The position numbers and the translations under genes are program-made. Source: Streptomyces sp. CB01373 (lineage in GTDB: Bacteria > Actinomycetota > Actinomycetes > Streptomycetales > Streptomycetaceae). From it: DNA of 64,000 bases. Below are positions 41,740 through 48,935 of this stretch, piece by piece; positions within the stretch are counted from its first letter, which is position 1; the number at the start of each line of letters is the position of its first letter. Where the stretch lies: the NCBI RefSeq assembly GCF_002803075.1, contig NZ_NNBK01000019.1, positions 1 through 64,000 of the forward strand. Direction: 5' to 3'. Below the pieces are notes generated by a model. The model saw nothing but the letters and a program-made list of their open reading frames with translations. It did no database searches and had not been told where the DNA came from.

Positions 41740-43001
41740 GCGCCCAGACGGTGGACGCACCTCGCGTGCGCGACAGGGAGGCGGGTGCGGGGGAGGGGGC
41801 GTCCAACGCGTCCCGTGCGCACGGCACATCCGCCGACGACCGCGCTCGCACCCCTCTCGCCGCCGCGCTCTCCCGCCTCAACACCCGGGCCGCGCGCACC
41901 CACTTCGGCACCGTCGCCGGAGTCGCCATCCTCGCCGTCCTGCTGTGGCGGCTGGGCACCGGTGTCTTCCTCGACGGGCTGCGGCGGATCGACACGCCGA
42001 CGCTCCTCGTGGCGCTCGGCATCGGGCTGGTTACCACCGTGTTCAGCGCCTGGCGCTGGCAGTTGGTGGCCCGCGGACTGCGCATCCGGCTGCCGCTCGG
42101 CCCTGCGGTGGCGGACTACTACCGTGCGCTGTTCCTGAACGCGGCGCTGCCCGGCGGTGTCCTGGGCGACGTGCACCGGGCGGTGCGGCACGGGCAGAGC
42201 GCCGGCGACCTGGGGCGCGGCGTGCGGGCCGTCGTCCTCGAACGGGTCGCCGGGCAGATCGCGCTCGCCGTCACCGGCGCGGCCGTCCTGCTCGCCCTGC
42301 CGTCCCCCGTGCGCGACCAGACGCGGCACTTCGTGGCGCTGCTCGCGTTCGCCGCCGCCGGCGCGTTCGCCATCGTCCTCGCCCTGCGGATGAACCGCGC
42401 GCCCTCGCGGCGTGGACAGGCCCTGCGCCGCGCCCTCGCCGAGGCCCGCGAGGGGCTGCTGTCCCGCCGCAACGGGCCGGGCGTCGCGCTGTCCTCGGCC
42501 GTCGTCCTGGCCGGGCACATCGTGATGTTCGTGGTCGCCGCGCACGTCGCCGGCCCCGCGGCCCCGGTGCTCGTGCTGCTGCCCCTGGCGGTCCTCGCGC
42601 TGGTCGCCATGGGACTGCCGCTGAACGTCGGCGGGTTCGGGCCCCGCGAGGGCGTGGCCGCCTGGGCGTTCGGCGCGGCCGGACTCGGCGCGAGCACCGG
42701 AGTGACCGTGGCCGTGGTGTACGGGGTGCTCAGCTTCGTCGCCAGCCTGCCGGGGGCGCTCGTCCTCGTCGTCCGCTGGTACACCGCGATGCGCGCAGGG
42801 TCCCGCCCCGCCGAACCCGCCCCGGAACCCGGCCGCGCGTCCGACGGGGACTATCCGCGTCCGCTCTCCGGCAATCCGGGGTCCTCGGAAGTGAGCAGCG
42901 AGAAATACGGACCGAAGGCGGCCGCAAGGCCGTTCAGCAGTTCCTCGCCCTTTTCCGCGGAACCCAGGGAGGGACGCCCGATGACACCCGATTCGGTATA
43001 G
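41736..43001 (+). CDS. flippase-like integral membrane protein (LPG synthase TM/YbhN type)
   Basis: 421 residues with about eight membrane helices (TVAGVAILAVLLWRLGTGVF; TLLVALGIGLVTTVFSAWRW; IALAVTGAAVLLALPSP; PVLVLLPLAVLALVAMGLPL). The family blocks YYRALFLNAALPGGVLGD, then VVLERVAGQIAL and LNVGGFGPREGVAAWAF, identify the lysylphosphatidylglycerol-synthase transmembrane/UPF0104 group, whose characterised members move or modify lipid-linked compounds. ATG 41736 overlaps the methyltransferase stop (ATGA). The hydrophilic C-terminal tail (GRASDGDYPRPLSG onward) overlaps the convergent creatininase gene by 151 bases. It probably exports the pathway product or its lipid-linked form. Confidence 0.85.
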   Translation: MSAQTVDAPRVRDREAGAGEGASNASRAHGTSADDRARTPLAAALSRLNTRAARTHFGTVAGVAILAVLLWRLGTGVFLDGLRRIDTPTLLVALGIGLVTTVFSAWRWQLVARGLRIRLPLGPAVADYYRALFLNAALPGGVLGDVHRAVRHGQSAGDLGRGVRAVVLERVAGQIALAVTGAAVLLALPSPVRDQTRHFVALLAFAAAGAFAIVLALRMNRAPSRRGQALRRALAEAREGLLSRRNGPGVALSSAVVLAGHIVMFVVAAHVAGPAAPVLVLLPLAVLALVAMGLPLNVGGFGPREGVAAWAFGAAGLGASTGVTVAVVYGVLSFVASLPGALVLVVRWYTAMRAGSRPAEPAPEPGRASDGDYPRPLSGNPGSSEVSSEKYGPKAAARPFSSSSPFSAEPREGRPMTPDSV

Positions 43002-43639
43002 GCGGACATTCCGGTGGTGAGCAGATGCCGCCGGTCGTCCGCGACGAAATCGGCGGACTCGTGACCGGCCCGGACCATTTCCGGATGAGCGTGCAGAAGA
43101 ATGGAGGTCTCGATTTCCCCCGCGTGCATGTCGGTGAGCGGCGAGGTGCGCACCCCGGCCGCGTCGAGGGCCGTCTGCCAGTCCTCCGCCGCGGGGAACA
43201 GCGCGAGGCGCTCACCGCGCGCGGAGCCCTCCTGAACGACGTTGCCCAGCACGTAGTTTCCGCCGTGACCGTTGACGACCACCAGGGCCTCGACGCCGGA
43301 GCGGCGCAGTGAGTCCGCGATGTCCCGCACCACCGCATGAAGGGTCACGGAGGAGATGCTGACGGTTCCCGGCCAGGCGGCGTGCTCGTGCGAGCAGGAG
43401 ATCGTCACCGGTGGAAGGAGGTGCACCGGGTACGCGTCGGCGATCCGGCGTGCGATGGCGCAGGCGACCAGTGTGTCGGTCGCCAACGGGAGGTACGGTC
43501 CGTGCTGTTCGAAACTGCCCACCGGCAGGACGGCCACCTGCCGTGAGAGGTCCGCCCCCCGCGCCCGTGCGTCTTGCGTGGTGTCCGCCGGCAACGGACC
43601 ATGTGCCGTCGGCCTCGGCCGCGTTTCCGAACCACTCAT
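42851..43639 (-). CDS. creatininase-family amidohydrolase (MftE/ArfB-like)
   Basis: 262 residues. Metal-binding residues of the family are all visible: Glu and His in PVGSFEQHGPYLPLATDT plus its Asp, His in VVNGHGGNY, and Glu in MHAGEIETSI. Relatives include creatininase, the mycofactocin peptidase MftE, and the archaeal deformylase ArfB, which removes formate from the FAPy pyrimidine. Next to it, 38 bases away and divergent, lies a GTP cyclohydrolase variant expected to release FAPy, so deformylation of FAPy is a reasonable proposal. Its 3' end overlaps the flippase-like gene on the other strand. ATG 43639 is used. Confidence 0.87.
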   Translation of the reverse strand: MSGSETRPRPTAHGPLPADTTQDARARGADLSRQVAVLPVGSFEQHGPYLPLATDTLVACAIARRIADAYPVHLLPPVTISCSHEHAAWPGTVSISSVTLHAVVRDIADSLRRSGVEALVVVNGHGGNYVLGNVVQEGSARGERLALFPAAEDWQTALDAAGVRTSPLTDMHAGEIETSILLHAHPEMVRAGHESADFVADDRRHLLTTGMSAYTESGVIGRPSLGSAEKGEELLNGLAAAFGPYFSLLTSEDPGLPESGRG

Positions 43640-43677
43640 TGTTTTCCGGCCCTTCGTCTCTGCTTAGGAATCAGATC

Positions 43678-44337
43678 ATGACAGAAGACCTCGCCGTACT
43701 CGGCAAGAAGTCGTCCCGGCGCACTGGTGTGGAGCGCGTCGTGAATGCCCCGCTGCCCACCGTGTACGGGCAATTCCAGGCGGTCGGCTACCTGGACCAC
43801 GACCGCGGCGACGAACAAGTCGCCCTGGTGCACGGTGACATCGGAACCGACCGGGTCCTGGTGCGGCTGCACTCGGAGTGCCTCACCGGGGACGCGTTCG
43901 GCTCCCAGCACTGCGAGTGCGGCGACCAGCTCGCCGCCGCGCTGCGCGCCGTCGTCGCCGAAGGCAGCGGCATCGTCGTCTACTTGCGAGGCCACGAGGG
44001 CCGCGGCATCGGGCTGCTCGCCAAGCTGCGGGCGATGGCCCTGCAGGCGGAGGGCCTGGACACGGTCGAGGCCAACCTCGCGCTCGGCCTGCCCGTCGAC
44101 GCCCGCGACTACGGCGTGGCCGCCGGGATGCTGCACGACCTGGGTGTGCGCTCGGTGCGCCTGATGTCCAACAACCCGCGCAAGCGTGAGGCGTTGGTCC
44201 AGCACGGCATCCAAGTCGCCGAGACGGTACCGCTGCTGATCCCGCCGTGCGAGAGCAACATCACCTACCTGCGCACCAAGCGGGAGCGGCTCGACCACCA
44301 CCTGCCCCACCTGGACGCGGTGGCGCACCTGTCCTGA
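43678..44337 (+). CDS. GTP cyclohydrolase II variant predicted to release FAPy (Met120 type)
   Basis: 219 residues, homologous to RibA. Zinc Cys residues are kept (SECLTGDAFGSQHCECGDQL), and GRGIGLLAKLRA is present. The residue after KLRA, normally Tyr (KLRAYALQ), is Met at position 120 of this protein. In S. coelicolor SCO6655, the same Tyr-to-Met change at residue 120 stops the reaction after ring opening so that the formylated pyrimidine FAPy is released instead of the deformylated product (recalled literature). The usual RQEGRG is RGHEGRG. ATG 43678 follows TAGGA. It is divergent from the creatininase-family gene and lies beside the PTPS-like, glycosyl- and methyltransferase genes, so it feeds a secondary pathway rather than riboflavin. 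Confidence 0.9.
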   Translation: MTEDLAVLGKKSSRRTGVERVVNAPLPTVYGQFQAVGYLDHDRGDEQVALVHGDIGTDRVLVRLHSECLTGDAFGSQHCECGDQLAAALRAVVAEGSGIVVYLRGHEGRGIGLLAKLRAMALQAEGLDTVEANLALGLPVDARDYGVAAGMLHDLGVRSVRLMSNNPRKREALVQHGIQVAETVPLLIPPCESNITYLRTKRERLDHHLPHLDAVAHLS

Positions 44338-44416
44338 GCCGCGCGGCCCGGCACCGCACGACGGCCCCACCCGGGCCGGGACGCACCCGGCCGGCAGCCG
44401 GCGACGAAGCGGGAAA

Positions 44417-44436
44417 CCCGGCGGGCGACCGCCGGG
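44417..44436 (+). terminator. hairpin after the GTP cyclohydrolase gene
   Basis: CCCGGCGG (44417-44424), loop GCGA, CCGCCGGG (44429-44436). Confidence 0.55.
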
Positions 44437-44521
44437 ATCCCCCGCCCACTTCGCCCCGGACCCGGGGGTGGGGAAGCGGCCACGGGGAATGCGCGGCCCG
44501 GCCCCGCTGGTTGACCGGAGT

Positions 44522-44983
44522 ATGACTCAGGACACGCCGTACGACGCCGCACAGGAAGCCCTGCTCGCGCTGCTCTCGGAAAGCCGCGGCGGGGTACTGG
44601 TCACGCTCAAGCGGGACGGCCGGCCCCAGCTTTCGAACGTCGCGCACGCCTACGACCCGGACGGGCGGGTCATCCGCGTCTCGCTCACCGACGACCGCGC
44701 CAAGACCCGCAATCTGCGCCGGGACCCGCGGGCGTCCTACCACGTCACCAGCCCGGACCGGTGGGCCTACACGGTCGCCGAGGGCACCGCGGACCTGTCA
44801 CCGGTCGCCGCGGACCCGTACGACGAGACCGTCGAGGAACTGGTACGCCTCTACCGGGAGATCCTCGGCGAGCACCCCGACTGGGACGACTACCGCGCCA
44901 CCATGGTCCGCGACCGCCGCCTGGTGCTCCGCCTGCGGGTGGACCGGGCCTACGGCATCCCCAAGCGCGCCGCCGACGGGTGA
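44522..44983 (+). CDS. PPOX-class F420/FMN-dependent oxidoreductase
   Basis: 153 residues, split-barrel flavin/deazaflavin-binding protein of the pyridoxamine-5'-phosphate-oxidase-like group. Typical blocks are GGVLVTLKRDGRPQLSNVAH, VIRVSLTDDRAKTRNLRRDP and ASYHVTSPDRWAYTVAEG. Actinobacterial members of this length usually use F420 to reduce quinones or other electrophiles. ATG 44522 has GGAG two bases upstream. It converges on, and overlaps by 34 bases, the dehydrogenase gene on the other strand. Given the deazaflavin-like chemistry, a link to the neighbouring GTP-derived pathway is possible but unproven. Confidence 0.88.
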   Translation: MTQDTPYDAAQEALLALLSESRGGVLVTLKRDGRPQLSNVAHAYDPDGRVIRVSLTDDRAKTRNLRRDPRASYHVTSPDRWAYTVAEGTADLSPVAADPYDETVEELVRLYREILGEHPDWDDYRATMVRDRRLVLRLRVDRAYGIPKRAADG

Positions 44984-45879
44984 GACGGGAGCGGGGCCGG
45001 GGCGGCACCCGTACCCGTACGGCTCTCGATCGCCCGCAGGACCGCCACCATGTCCTGGCCGCCGTGGCCGAGCGACACGGTCTCCTCGAACAGGGCGTGG
45101 CACACGTCGAGCAGCGGTGAGGCGGTGCCGGACGCGCGTGCGGCCTCGGCGATCAGCCGGTTGTTCTTCAGCACGTCGAGGGCGGCGGCCTGGACGTCGA
45201 AGTCCCCGGACAGCAGCTTGGGCGCCTTCATCCGCGAGACCGGGCTGGCCATCGGGCCCGCGTCGAGGACGTCGAGGAACAGGCGCGGGTCGAGCCCCTG
45301 CCGCTCGGCGAAGTGGAACGCCTCGGTGAGTCCGGTCACCAGCGTGATCAGGAACAGGTTCACCGACAGCTTCGTCAGCAGCGCGCCCGGTGCGGGGCCG
45401 CACACGAACGTCTCCCGGCACAGCGGAGCGAGCAGCGGCCGTACGGTCCGTACCGCTCGCTCGTCACCGGCCAGCATCGCCACCAGCGCGCCGTTCTCCG
45501 CCGGTACGCGGGAGCCGGAGACGGGCGCCTCGACATAGCTTCCGCCCGCTTCTCGTACGTCGGCCTCCAGGGCGCGTGAGTACGCGGGCGAGGTGGTGCC
45601 CATGTGGACGACCACCCGTCCCGCGACGCGTGCGGCGAAGTCCGGCGCGCCGCGGCCGAGGGTCGCGTCGACGGCGGCGTCGTCCGCCAGCATCAGGAGC
45701 ACCACGTCCGAGCGGGCGAACAGCTCGCCGGGGTCCGCCGCGACCTGGGCGCCGGCCGCGCGCAGCGGAGCGGTACGGGAGGCCGTGCGGTTCCACACGG
45801 TGAGGGGACTGCCGGAGCGGGCCAGCCGGAGTGCCATGGGCTGCCCCATGACTCCGAGACCGATGAAGCCGACGTTCAC
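44950..45879 (-). CDS. NAD(P)-dependent beta-hydroxyacid dehydrogenase-family protein
   Basis: 309 residues, 3-hydroxyisobutyrate/6-phosphogluconate-like dehydrogenase. It begins VNVGFIGLGVMGQPMALRLA (Rossmann GxGxMG), has the substrate motif EAPVSGSRVPAENGAL, and the catalytic Lys region LLTKLSVNLFLI. The last 15 residues are Pro/Ser-rich and overlap the F420-type gene by 34 bases. GTG 45879 is chosen because it is the first codon of the fold; longer starts would run through the operators into the TetR gene. It is divergent from a TetR-type regulator with two matching operators in between, so it is most likely its target. Substrate unknown. Confidence 0.9.
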   Translation of the reverse strand: MNVGFIGLGVMGQPMALRLARSGSPLTVWNRTASRTAPLRAAGAQVAADPGELFARSDVVLLMLADDAAVDATLGRGAPDFAARVAGRVVVHMGTTSPAYSRALEADVREAGGSYVEAPVSGSRVPAENGALVAMLAGDERAVRTVRPLLAPLCRETFVCGPAPGALLTKLSVNLFLITLVTGLTEAFHFAERQGLDPRLFLDVLDAGPMASPVSRMKAPKLLSGDFDVQAAALDVLKNNRLIAEAARASGTASPLLDVCHALFEETVSLGHGGQDMVAVLRAIESRTGTGAAPAPLPSHPSAARLGMP

Positions 45880-45907
45880 GAGGACCGCCCTGAGGTTCGG
45901 GACCGTT

Positions 45908-45950
45908 CTATGACGGCGGTCATAGTAGCGCCGCTCATGACGGCGGTCAT
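45908..45950. promoter_or_regulatory. twin TetR operators between divergent genes
   Basis: Two copies of ATGACGGCGGTCAT: the first inside CTATGAC-ggcg-GTCATAG (45908-45925), the second with arms ATGAC/GTCAT (45937-45950). Centres are 27 bases apart. Position and symmetry suit autoregulation by the adjacent TetR protein and control of the dehydrogenase gene. Confidence 0.75.
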
Positions 45951-45991
45951 AGGGTGGGGCGCGAGACGCGTACGGAGCCGGGAGGCCGACG

Positions 45992-46579
45992 ATGACGGGC
46001 ACCGAGCGGGGGCCGCGTGAGCGGATGGTGTTCAGCGCGGCCCAGCTCATCCGGCGCGACGGTGTGGGCGCGACCGGGATGCGGGAGGTGGCCGCCCACG
46101 CCGGGGCGCCCCGCGGATCCCTCCAGCACTACTTCCCGGGCGGCAAGGAACAGCTGGTCAACGAGGCGGTGGCGTGGGCCGGCCGGTACGCGGGCCGGCG
46201 CGTCGCGCGCTTCATGGCGGGCATGGCCGAGCCGACGCCGGGCGGGCTGTTCGCCGCGATGGTCGGGCAGTGGACCGACGAGTACGAGACGGCCGGCTCC
46301 CTCGCGGGGTGCCCGGTCGCCGCGGCGACGGTGGACTGCGCCTCGACCCGCGCGTCCACCCGGGAGGCGACCGCCGCCGCGTTCACGGCCTGGCGGTCGC
46401 CGGTCGCCGAGGCCCTGACGAGCATGGGCGTACCACCCGAACGGGCCGAGCCCCTGGCCACCCTGATGATCAGCTCCCTGGAAGGCGCGATCATCCTCTC
46501 CCGCGCCGAAGGAAACGTGGACCCCCTGAAAACGGTGTCCCACGAACTGGCCCCGCTCCTGAACGCGGCCGTGCCCTAG
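45992..46579 (+). CDS. TetR/AcrR-family repressor (LmrA/YxaF type)
   Basis: 195 residues. The HTH is RMVFSAAQLIRRDGVGATGM, then REVAAHAGAPRGSLQHYFPG, which with the Gly-Lys-Glu that follows is typical of the LmrA/YxaF subgroup. The ligand domain contains WTDEYETAGSLAGCPVAA with a Cys conserved in this subgroup, and a helical dimerisation end (MISSLEGAIILSRAEG). ATG 45992 follows GGGAGG. It is divergent from the dehydrogenase gene and carries twin palindromes upstream. It probably senses a small aromatic or lipophilic compound; no exporter is adjacent. Confidence 0.92.
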   Translation: MTGTERGPRERMVFSAAQLIRRDGVGATGMREVAAHAGAPRGSLQHYFPGGKEQLVNEAVAWAGRYAGRRVARFMAGMAEPTPGGLFAAMVGQWTDEYETAGSLAGCPVAAATVDCASTRASTREATAAAFTAWRSPVAEALTSMGVPPERAEPLATLMISSLEGAIILSRAEGNVDPLKTVSHELAPLLNAAVP

Positions 46580-46732
46580 CCGCGCCTGCTCCCGCCCGTG
46601 CCGTGGTACGGCGTAGCCGGTGCCCGTGCGGCCGGTGGTGCGGTGCTCCGAGCGCTGCCCGCGCGTCGCCTCCGAGCCAGGCGCACGGACGCCTGGGCCG
46701 GCGAGTCGAACGCGGGCGGCGGAACCAGAACC

Positions 46733-47015
46733 CGGCGCCCGGTGGCGGTGGGGAGGCGCCACAGCGCCCCGGACGCGCCTCTGCGCTCGGCGGGACCCCC
46801 GAAAGACACCTGCGCGTTGCGCGCGCGACGGTGTGGCGCCTGAACGTGGCCTTGCGCTCGGCAGGGCCGTGCCTGCGCCCGGCGGTGCGTCTTCGTCGAA
46901 CACGCCTGCGCGCCCGGCGGTGCGGTGGCCCGGACGCGGTTCTGCGTTCGGCGGGGTACTCCCGTGGTACTCGCGCCCGGCGGGGAGGCGCCCCGGACAC
47001 GCCCGTGCGTGCGGC
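46733..47015. repeat. degenerate G+C repeats between tetR and gnd
   Basis: A core like GCGCCCGGCGG recurs at about 46733, 46874, 46910 and 46970. Three copies are followed by CCCGGAC and a GCG-TCGGCGGG-like block. Unit length varies between about 35 and 140 bases. The interval 46580-47071 holds no credible gene: long frames exist on both strands only because stops are rare at this base composition. Confidence 0.5.
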
Positions 47016-47071
47016 AGCGCGGCCCCCGCCGCCTCGCTCGCCGCGGGCACGTCCTGGGCGGCGGGCCGGGG

Positions 47072-47980
47072 TCAGGGCTTCTTCGGCTCGTCCGTCTGCG
47101 TCGCCTCCACCGCGTGGCCGCCGAACTGGTTGCGCAGGGCCGCGACCATCTTCATCTGGGGGGAGTCGTCCTGGCGGGAGGCGAAGCGGGCGAAGAGGGC
47201 GGCGGTGATCGCCGGCATCGGCACGGCGTGGTCGATGCCCGCCTCCACCGTCCAGCGGCCCTCGCCGGAGTCCTCCGCGTAGCCGCGCAGCTTCTTCAGG
47301 TGCTCGTCGTCGTCCAGGGCGTCGACGGCGAGGTCCAGGAGCCAGGAGCGGATGACGGTGCCCTGCGTCCAGGAGCGGAACACCTCGCGCACGTCGGTGA
47401 CCGAGTCCACGGTCTCAAGGAGCTCCCAGCCCTCGGCGTAGGCCTGCATCATCGCGTACTCGATGCCGTTGTGGACCATCTTCGCGAAGTGCCCCGCGCC
47501 CACCTTGCCCGCGTGCACGAAGCCGTACGGGCCCTCCGGCTTGAGCGCGTCGAAGATCGGCTTCAGCCACCGGACGTGCTCCTCGTCGCCGCCCACCATC
47601 AGCGCGTAGCCGTTCTTCAGGCCCCACACGCCCCCGGAGACGCCCGCGTCGACGAAGCCGACGCCCCGCGCGTGCAACTGCTTGGCGTGCTTCTCGTCGT
47701 CCGTCCACCGGGAGTTGCCGCCGTCGACGACGATGTCGCCGGGTTTGAGCAGCGTCGCCAGCTGGTCGATGGCCCCCTGGGTGGCCCCGCCGGCCGGCAC
47801 CATCACCCAGACCACGCGCGGTGCCTCCAGCCGGTCCACGAGATCGACCAGGCCGTCCACGTCGGACAGCTCCGGATTGCGGTCGTAGCCCACCACGGTG
47901 AGGCCGGCGTTGCGGAGACGTTCCCGCATGTTGCCGCCCATCTTGCCGAGGCCGACGAGACCCAACTGCATCGATGCCAT
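47072..47980 (-). CDS. gnd: 6-phosphogluconate dehydrogenase, short NAD-type form
   Basis: 302 residues; oxidatively decarboxylates 6-phosphogluconate to ribulose 5-phosphate. N-terminal Rossmann MQLGLVGLGKMGGNM, substrate motif FVDAGVSGGVWGLKNGYALM, and catalytic GAGHFAKMVHNGIEYAMMQ (Lys and His). It is much shorter than the 470-residue E. coli type and belongs to the short GndB-like form. ATG 47980 is used; ATG 47971 is an alternative. It lies 28 bases downstream of opcA and is the last gene of the zwf-opcA-gnd operon, giving both NADPH-producing steps in one transcript. Confidence 0.93.
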   Translation of the reverse strand: MASMQLGLVGLGKMGGNMRERLRNAGLTVVGYDRNPELSDVDGLVDLVDRLEAPRVVWVMVPAGGATQGAIDQLATLLKPGDIVVDGGNSRWTDDEKHAKQLHARGVGFVDAGVSGGVWGLKNGYALMVGGDEEHVRWLKPIFDALKPEGPYGFVHAGKVGAGHFAKMVHNGIEYAMMQAYAEGWELLETVDSVTDVREVFRSWTQGTVIRSWLLDLAVDALDDDEHLKKLRGYAEDSGEGRWTVEAGIDHAVPMPAITAALFARFASRQDDSPQMKMVAALRNQFGGHAVEATQTDEPKKP

Positions 47981-48008
47981 CTCAGCTCACTTCCTGGATG
48001 TCGGACAT

Positions 48009-48935
48009 TCAGACGGTCTCCTTGGCGCCCTCGCCGCGCAGCGCGACGGCGTACATCTCGTCGGCGTCGAGGCGGCGCAGCTCCTCGGCGATGAGCTCGG
48101 AGAGAGGACGGACCTTCAGCGCGAGGGTGCGCGGCGGCTGGCCCGGCAGGGTCAGCGTGGCCAGCGGGCCCTCGGGCCGGTCGATGACGATCTCCCCGTT
48201 GTCGGTGCCCAGCCGTACGGCCGTGACGACCGGTCCGCCGGACACCACACGGTCCGTCCGCACGCCCAGCCGGGCCTCCAGCCAGCGGGCCAGCAGCTCC
48301 GCGCTCGGGTTCTCCGCCTCTGCCTCCACGGCCGCCGAGGTCACCCGCACCCGGGCCTGGTCCAGGGCCGCGGCCAACATCGAGCGCCAGGGGGTGAGCC
48401 GGGTCCAGGCGAGGTCGGTGTCGCCGGGAGCGTAGGTGCGCACGCGCGCCTGGAGAATCTCCAGCGGGCGTTCCACGGCATACAGGTCGGTGATCCTGCG
48501 CTGCGCCAGCCTGCCCAGCGGATCCTGCGCCGGGTTCTCGGGCGCGTCCACCGGCCACCAGACGACGACCGGCGCGTCCGGCAGCAGCAGCGGCAGCACC
48601 ACCGAGTCGGCGTGCTCGGACACCTCGCCGTAGGTGCGCAGCACGGCCGTCTCGCCCGTGCCCGCCTCGGAGCCCACCCGTACCTCCGCGTCCAGCCGGG
48701 AGTGCGTGCGGTCGCGCAGGGTGCGGGCGTGCCGCCTGACGACGAGCAGGGTGCGCGAGGGGTGCTCGCGCGAGGCCTCCTCGGCGGCCTTCAGTGAGTC
48801 GTAGGCGTTCTCCTCGTCCGTGACGATGACCATCGTCAGGACCATGCCCACGGCGGGTGTGCCGATGGCTCGGCGGCCCCGTACCAGCGCGTTGTTGATC
48901 TCTCCTGCGGTGGTGTCGGTCAGGTCGATCTTCAT
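48009..48935 (-). CDS. opcA: OpcA, glucose-6-phosphate dehydrogenase assembly protein
   Basis: 308 residues. OpcA promotes assembly and activity of Zwf in cyanobacteria and actinobacteria. Family blocks are present: KIDLTDTTAGEINNALVRGR, TMVIVTDEENAYDSLKAA, VVWWPVDAPENPA and RITDLYAVE. ATG 48935 overlaps the zwf stop (ATGA, 48932-48935), so it is translationally coupled. No catalytic motif, consistent with a scaffold role. Confidence 0.94.
   Translation of the reverse strand: MKIDLTDTTAGEINNALVRGRRAIGTPAVGMVLTMVIVTDEENAYDSLKAAEEASREHPSRTLLVVRRHARTLRDRTHSRLDAEVRVGSEAGTGETAVLRTYGEVSEHADSVVLPLLLPDAPVVVWWPVDAPENPAQDPLGRLAQRRITDLYAVERPLEILQARVRTYAPGDTDLAWTRLTPWRSMLAAALDQARVRVTSAAVEAEAENPSAELLARWLEARLGVRTDRVVSGGPVVTAVRLGTDNGEIVIDRPEGPLATLTLPGQPPRTLALKVRPLSELIAEELRRLDADEMYAVALRGEGAKETV

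Noticed and set aside
44338..44521. Riboswitch or small RNA upstream of the F420-type gene
   Set aside because: Only a short terminator-like hairpin is visible; no known conserved motif.
46620..47282. Long open frames on both strands between tetR and gnd
   Set aside because: Arg/Pro/Ala-rich translations without domain resemblance, overlapping gnd; stop codons are rare at this G+C content.
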